The notes under the pieces: model-generated
Told to the model about the DNA's origin: nothing
Database searches by the model: none
Seen by the model: only the letters and a program-made list of their open reading frames with translations
Part shown: positions 14,339 to 16,858 of the stretch, one piece after another
Layout of the letters: each line of letters starts with the position of its first letter
Position numbering within the stretch: position 1 is the stretch's first letter
NCBI GenBank assembly: GCA_023258935.1
Contig: JAHFRG010000026.1
Location: 1 to 16,858, forward strand
Length of the DNA: 16,858 nt
Reading direction: 5' to 3'
DNA from: Betaproteobacteria bacterium
Lineage (GTDB): Bacteria > Pseudomonadota > Gammaproteobacteria > Burkholderiales > JAHFRG01
Program-made: the position numbers and the translations under genes

Positions 14339-15180
14339 TATTGCCCTTTGACTAAGGGCACGCCGTAATCGGTGAGAATCGCGTTGATCTTGTCCTGGTT
14401 CTGTTCAATCAGCTTGTTGATTTGCTCTTTCCATTCCTTGTCTGGTTGGCGCATGCCCATGGAGATGGCGAAGTCGAAAGTAACGTCCTTTTCATTTTCG
14501 GACTGCATCGAAACAAGGGCAAGCTCGGGATGTTGCTTGGTGAAATAACCCGCAATAGGCCCCCAAATGAACAGCACGTCAATGTTACCCGGCAGCAAAT
14601 CATCAATAATCACTTTGCCGGTGTAGTCCTCGATGGCACCGGTCTGCAGACGATAGGGTACCATCTGATCCATAAGATTGTACTTGAGCACCCAATCCGC
14701 TGCCGGGCTGCCGCCGAATAAGCCGAACTTGAGCGAGTGCAGGTTGGGCAGCTTGAGAATATCCTGGGGCGCCTTAACATTATCGAGCCCCTTGCCTTTC
14801 ACATACATCATCACCCAGGCGGAACGGTAATACGGTATGGTCGTCGCCGTTTCCCCGTAGTTGGACGGCACGCCCATTATGATATCGCATTTATAACCGC
14901 CGCCCTCCAGACTCGCACGCAGGGTATTGCGCAGAAACCCCATGCGCTGAGGATACCAGGTGTATTCAACCGGCAAACCGAGTTCTTTGGCAAACAGTTC
15001 CGCAATCTTGTTTTCAAAGCCTTCGCGTTTATTGTTGGAGAAAGGTAGATTGTTAGGATCGGCGCAGACGCGGAAGGCTTTCCTTTCCGGCGAAGCAGCG
15101 AAAGCAGGCAAACTGAAGAAGCAAATCGCGCTCGCCAGAATAAGCGGCAACGAGAAGCGCATGAACAGGATGCGTGTCAT
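14338..15180 (-). CDS. xoxJ: XoxJ, periplasmic binding-protein-like partner of lanthanide methanol dehydrogenase
   Basis: 280 residues belonging to the quinoprotein-dehydrogenase-associated substrate-binding-protein family (MoxJ/XoxJ). After a signal peptide (cleavage near LPAFAAS, about residue 29) it has the family run FRVCADPNNLPFSNNKREGF (36-55), IAELFAKELGLPVEYTWYPQ, GFLRNTL and KCDIIMGVP, with Cys40 and Cys98. The fold is that of a solute-binding protein, but no transporter genes accompany it; XoxJ is thought to assist activation of XoxF in the periplasm. I chose the ATG at 15180 because AAGGA lies 5 bases upstream; an ATG at 15195 has no ribosome-binding site. xoxG ends 40 bases upstream, and the protease gene overlaps its stop. 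Confidence 0.9.
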   Translation of the reverse strand: MTRILFMRFSLPLILASAICFFSLPAFAASPERKAFRVCADPNNLPFSNNKREGFENKIAELFAKELGLPVEYTWYPQRMGFLRNTLRASLEGGGYKCDIIMGVPSNYGETATTIPYYRSAWVMMYVKGKGLDNVKAPQDILKLPNLHSLKFGLFGGSPAADWVLKYNLMDQMVPYRLQTGAIEDYTGKVIIDDLLPGNIDVLFIWGPIAGYFTKQHPELALVSMQSENEKDVTFDFAISMGMRQPDKEWKEQINKLIEQNQDKINAILTDYGVPLVKGQ

Positions 15181-15185
15181 ATCTT

Positions 15186-15190
15186 TCCTT
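15186..15190 (-). promoter_or_regulatory. Shine-Dalgarno site deciding the xoxJ start
   Basis: On the minus strand AAGGA is followed by AAGAT and the ATG at 15180. The alternative ATG at 15195 lies upstream of this site and has no purine-rich sequence before it, so the 280-residue product is favoured. Confidence 0.65.
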
Positions 15191-15220
15191 ACCATAAACG
15201 GCGTTCATCCAAAAAGTTTG

Positions 15221-15628
15221 TCATTTACTCTCTGCGCCTGGATCTTGAATCAACTGCAGACGCCCCGGCTGGATGGCCCCGTCAGAGCGCCCCTTCAAGA
15301 AAGCGTACAGGTTGTCGATGTTGTCGACCACGGTTTTCGCTTCGTTGAACGGCGCCATTGCCGTTCCCGGCCGGCCTTCCAAAACGGTCTTTTTGAATTC
15401 GTCCTTGCTCAATTTTTTCATACTGTCAATCAGCGATGGGCCCACCAACCCTTCCTGCTTCGCGCCATGGCAGCGTTCGCAAGCCATCGCCCGCCAGGTT
15501 TTCCATCCGGCAAAAGTCTTGGCATCAACCTTGTCGCCGTCGACCACCGTGTAAAGCGGTGAGTCATCGGCAATTGTCATGCTGCTCGCCAGCAACAAAC
15601 CGGCAAAAAAGAAATTTTTAGATTTCAT
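15221..15628 (-). CDS. xoxG: XoxG, c-type cytochrome electron acceptor of XoxF
   Basis: 135 residues with a signal peptide (cleavage near Ala20, MTIADD). The mature periplasmic cytochrome has one haem-binding motif CERCH (Cys50, Cys53, His54) and a probable axial Met91 in GTAMAPF. The flanking VGPSLIDSMKKLSKDEF and FLKGRSDG fit the class I cytochromes that sit next to xoxF and take electrons from it. I chose the ATG at 15628, with AAAAAGG about 8 bases upstream. The open frame extends to 15688, but the extra residues would be encoded by the xoxF terminator hairpin. The protein is rather short for XoxG. Assignment rests on the haem motif plus position between xoxF and xoxJ. Confidence 0.9.
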   Translation of the reverse strand: MKSKNFFFAGLLLASSMTIADDSPLYTVVDGDKVDAKTFAGWKTWRAMACERCHGAKQEGLVGPSLIDSMKKLSKDEFKKTVLEGRPGTAMAPFNEAKTVVDNIDNLYAFLKGRSDGAIQPGRLQLIQDPGAESK

Positions 15629-15658
15629 CGGTAGTGCCTTTTTAGTTTCATCAGCCAC

Positions 15659-15698
15659 AAAAAAAACTGGCATCTTAACCTTAGTCAAGATGCCAGTT
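15659..15698 (-). terminator. Strong Rho-independent terminator/attenuator between xoxF and xoxG
   Basis: On the minus strand AACTGGCATCTT (15698-15687) and AAGATGCCAGTT (15676-15665) form a perfect 12-bp stem with a 10-base loop, followed directly by a run of eight T residues (15666-15659, sharing its first two bases with the stem). This is a textbook terminator for xoxF. xoxG begins only 31 bases beyond it in the same direction, so either termination is partial or xoxG has its own promoter in this short space, for which I see no good candidate. Confidence 0.9.
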
Positions 15699-15737
15699 AT
15701 TCAGTTCAACTAATTTGCCAAACGGCCTCTTTCCCTA

Positions 15738-16858
15738 TTAGGGCAAAGAGAACACAGTCAGCGTGCCACCCAGATCCGTGTACTTGTTGAGTTCTTTGTA
15801 ACCACCCACGGCGCCGAGGCCGTCAGTGTCTTTCTCCAAGCCTGCTGCCAGACCAATTCCAGCCCAGCCGCCAATCCCCGAGAGAATACCGATGTACTGC
15901 TTACCACCGTAACTCCAGGTATTGACGTTGCCGATGATGCCGGATGGGGTCTTGAACTTGTACAGTTCTTTGTTGATGTTCTTGGCATCCACACACTTCA
16001 AGTAGCCCTCAAGCGTGCCATAGCAGGCAATGCCGCCAGCGGTGGTCAGAGCGCCGCTCCACACAGAGAATTTCTCCTGTTTGGATTGAACGATCTTGCC
16101 AGTGCCGGCATCCCAGGCGATGAAGTTACCCATGTGGCTCTCGCCGGGCGGCGGGTACATGGATAGCGTCGCACCTACGTACGGTTGGCCTGCGGTGTAT
16201 TCAACCTTGAACGGCTCATAGTCCATGCACACATGGTTGGTGGGCACATAGAACAGGCCGGTTTGCGGGCTGAATGACGCGGGTTGCTCGTCTTTGGTTC
16301 CCAGAGCTGCCGGGCAGACGCCTTTGGTGTTGACATCGGGACCGTTTTGCGCGGTCGAGTACTTGGAGACCACTTGCGGACGGCCGGTCTTCATGTCAAC
16401 GTGGGTTGCCCAGTTGACTTTCGGATCATATTTCTCGGCCACCAGCAGAGCGCCGGTTACACGGTCCATCGTGTAGCCGAAGCCATTGCGGTCGAAGTGC
16501 ACTAGTGCTTTGGTTGGCTTGCCATGCACCGGGATGTCAGCCAGGATCATCTCGTTGACGCCGTCAAAATCCCACTCGTCAAACGGAGTCATCTGATACA
16601 CCCACTTGGCCATGCCTGTATCCACATCACGCGCCCAGATGGTCATTGACCACTTGTTGTCGCCGGGACGTTGTGACGGGTTCCAGGTGCTTGGGTTGCC
16701 CGAACCGTAGTACATCAGGTTCAAGGCAGGGTCATAACCATACCAACCCCACGTGGTGCCGCCGCCGATTTTCCACTGATCGCCTTTCCAGGTTTTCAGG
16801 GAGGAATCTTTGCCGACAGGAGCCATTGCGCCATTGGTCCAGGTCATGGTCTTGCTGC
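15738..16858 (-). CDS. xoxF: Lanthanide-dependent methanol dehydrogenase XoxF, C-terminal part (5' end outside window)
   Basis: PQQ-dependent alcohol dehydrogenase of the periplasm oxidising methanol (and possibly formaldehyde) and passing electrons to XoxG. The frame is open to the window edge and gives about 373 residues, roughly the last 60% of the ~600-residue enzyme. Counting from the Met at 16847, Asn51 in YYGSGNP is a metal ligand and WDFDG (92-96) has the catalytic Asp93 plus Asp95 two residues later. Calcium-type MxaF has Ala at that second position (WDYAG), so this is the lanthanide type. Other family blocks are WKIGGGTTWGWYGYDP, QRPGDNKWSMTIW, HVCMDYEPF, GATLSMYPPP and the C-terminal GGTLTVFSLP. 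Several W-motif propeller repeats are visible. The Met at 16847 is internal, since SKT precedes it in frame. Confidence 0.96.
   Translation of the reverse strand, partial: SKTMTWTNGAMAPVGKDSSLKTWKGDQWKIGGGTTWGWYGYDPALNLMYYGSGNPSTWNPSQRPGDNKWSMTIWARDVDTGMAKWVYQMTPFDEWDFDGVNEMILADIPVHGKPTKALVHFDRNGFGYTMDRVTGALLVAEKYDPKVNWATHVDMKTGRPQVVSKYSTAQNGPDVNTKGVCPAALGTKDEQPASFSPQTGLFYVPTNHVCMDYEPFKVEYTAGQPYVGATLSMYPPPGESHMGNFIAWDAGTGKIVQSKQEKFSVWSGALTTAGGIACYGTLEGYLKCVDAKNINKELYKFKTPSGIIGNVNTWSYGGKQYIGILSGIGGWAGIGLAAGLEKDTDGLGAVGGYKELNKYTDLGGTLTVFSLP

Noticed and set aside
15629..15688. Longer XoxG start at 15688
   Set aside because: The added residues are encoded by the xoxF terminator hairpin and T-run, and would bury the signal peptide that begins properly at 15628.
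1..16858. tRNA, rRNA, CRISPR arrays, transposases or phage genes
   Set aside because: I looked for T-loop-like and repeat patterns on both strands by eye and found none that held up; a tRNA or covariance-model scan would be needed to exclude small RNAs fully.

Overview
The window looks like part of a chromosome from a methylotrophic, Gram-negative betaproteobacterium (Nitrosomonadales/Methylophilaceae-like). This is an inference from three things: a DnaE of proteobacterial type, several periplasmic and lipoprotein export signals, and a lanthanide-type (XoxF) methanol dehydrogenase cluster with its cytochrome XoxG and binding protein XoxJ. No rRNA, tRNA, CRISPR array, insertion sequence or phage gene was recognised. 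Most of the sequence is densely packed housekeeping and metabolic genes, with two short decayed gene remnants in the gaps.

Layout. Positions 1-254 hold the 3' end of an acylphosphatase gene (+). It runs head-on into dnaE, the replicative DNA polymerase III alpha subunit (-, 256-3696). A small outer-membrane lipoprotein gene (+, 3771-4016) diverges from dnaE and converges with a secreted TraB/GumN-family gene (-, 4018-4902). The gap 4903-5114 carries the decayed 5' end of an alpha/beta-hydrolase gene, which has an in-frame stop and is cut off by the end of aspA. aspA (aspartate ammonia-lyase, -, 5115-6536) and the gltIJKL-type acidic amino acid ABC transporter operon (+, 6829-9977) diverge from a 292-bp shared regulatory region. 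Together they could take up aspartate/glutamate and split aspartate into fumarate and ammonium. A hairpin with a T-run between gltI and gltJ should make the binding protein more abundant than the rest of the transporter.

Positions 10014-11781 (-) are a three-gene operon of a pirin (quercetinase-like cupin), a DoxX membrane protein and a nitroreductase, a set often linked to redox or electrophile stress. The 360-bp gap 11782-12141 contains the pirin promoter candidate and the last ~50 codons of a sensor histidine kinase (a remnant).

Positions 12142-16858 (-) form an apparent extended xox cluster in transcription order: xoxF (cut by the window edge), a strong hairpin terminator/attenuator, xoxG (cytochrome c), xoxJ (periplasmic binding protein), a secreted trypsin-like protease with C-terminal TPR repeats whose start codon overlaps the xoxJ stop, a secreted protein of unknown function, and a cytosolic thioredoxin followed by a possible terminator. 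XoxF oxidises methanol in the periplasm and XoxG accepts its electrons; XoxJ is thought to help form the active enzyme. The three genes downstream of xoxJ are not part of the textbook xoxFGJ set and are the best candidates here for an undescribed accessory function, such as maturation or quality control of the lanthanide enzyme.
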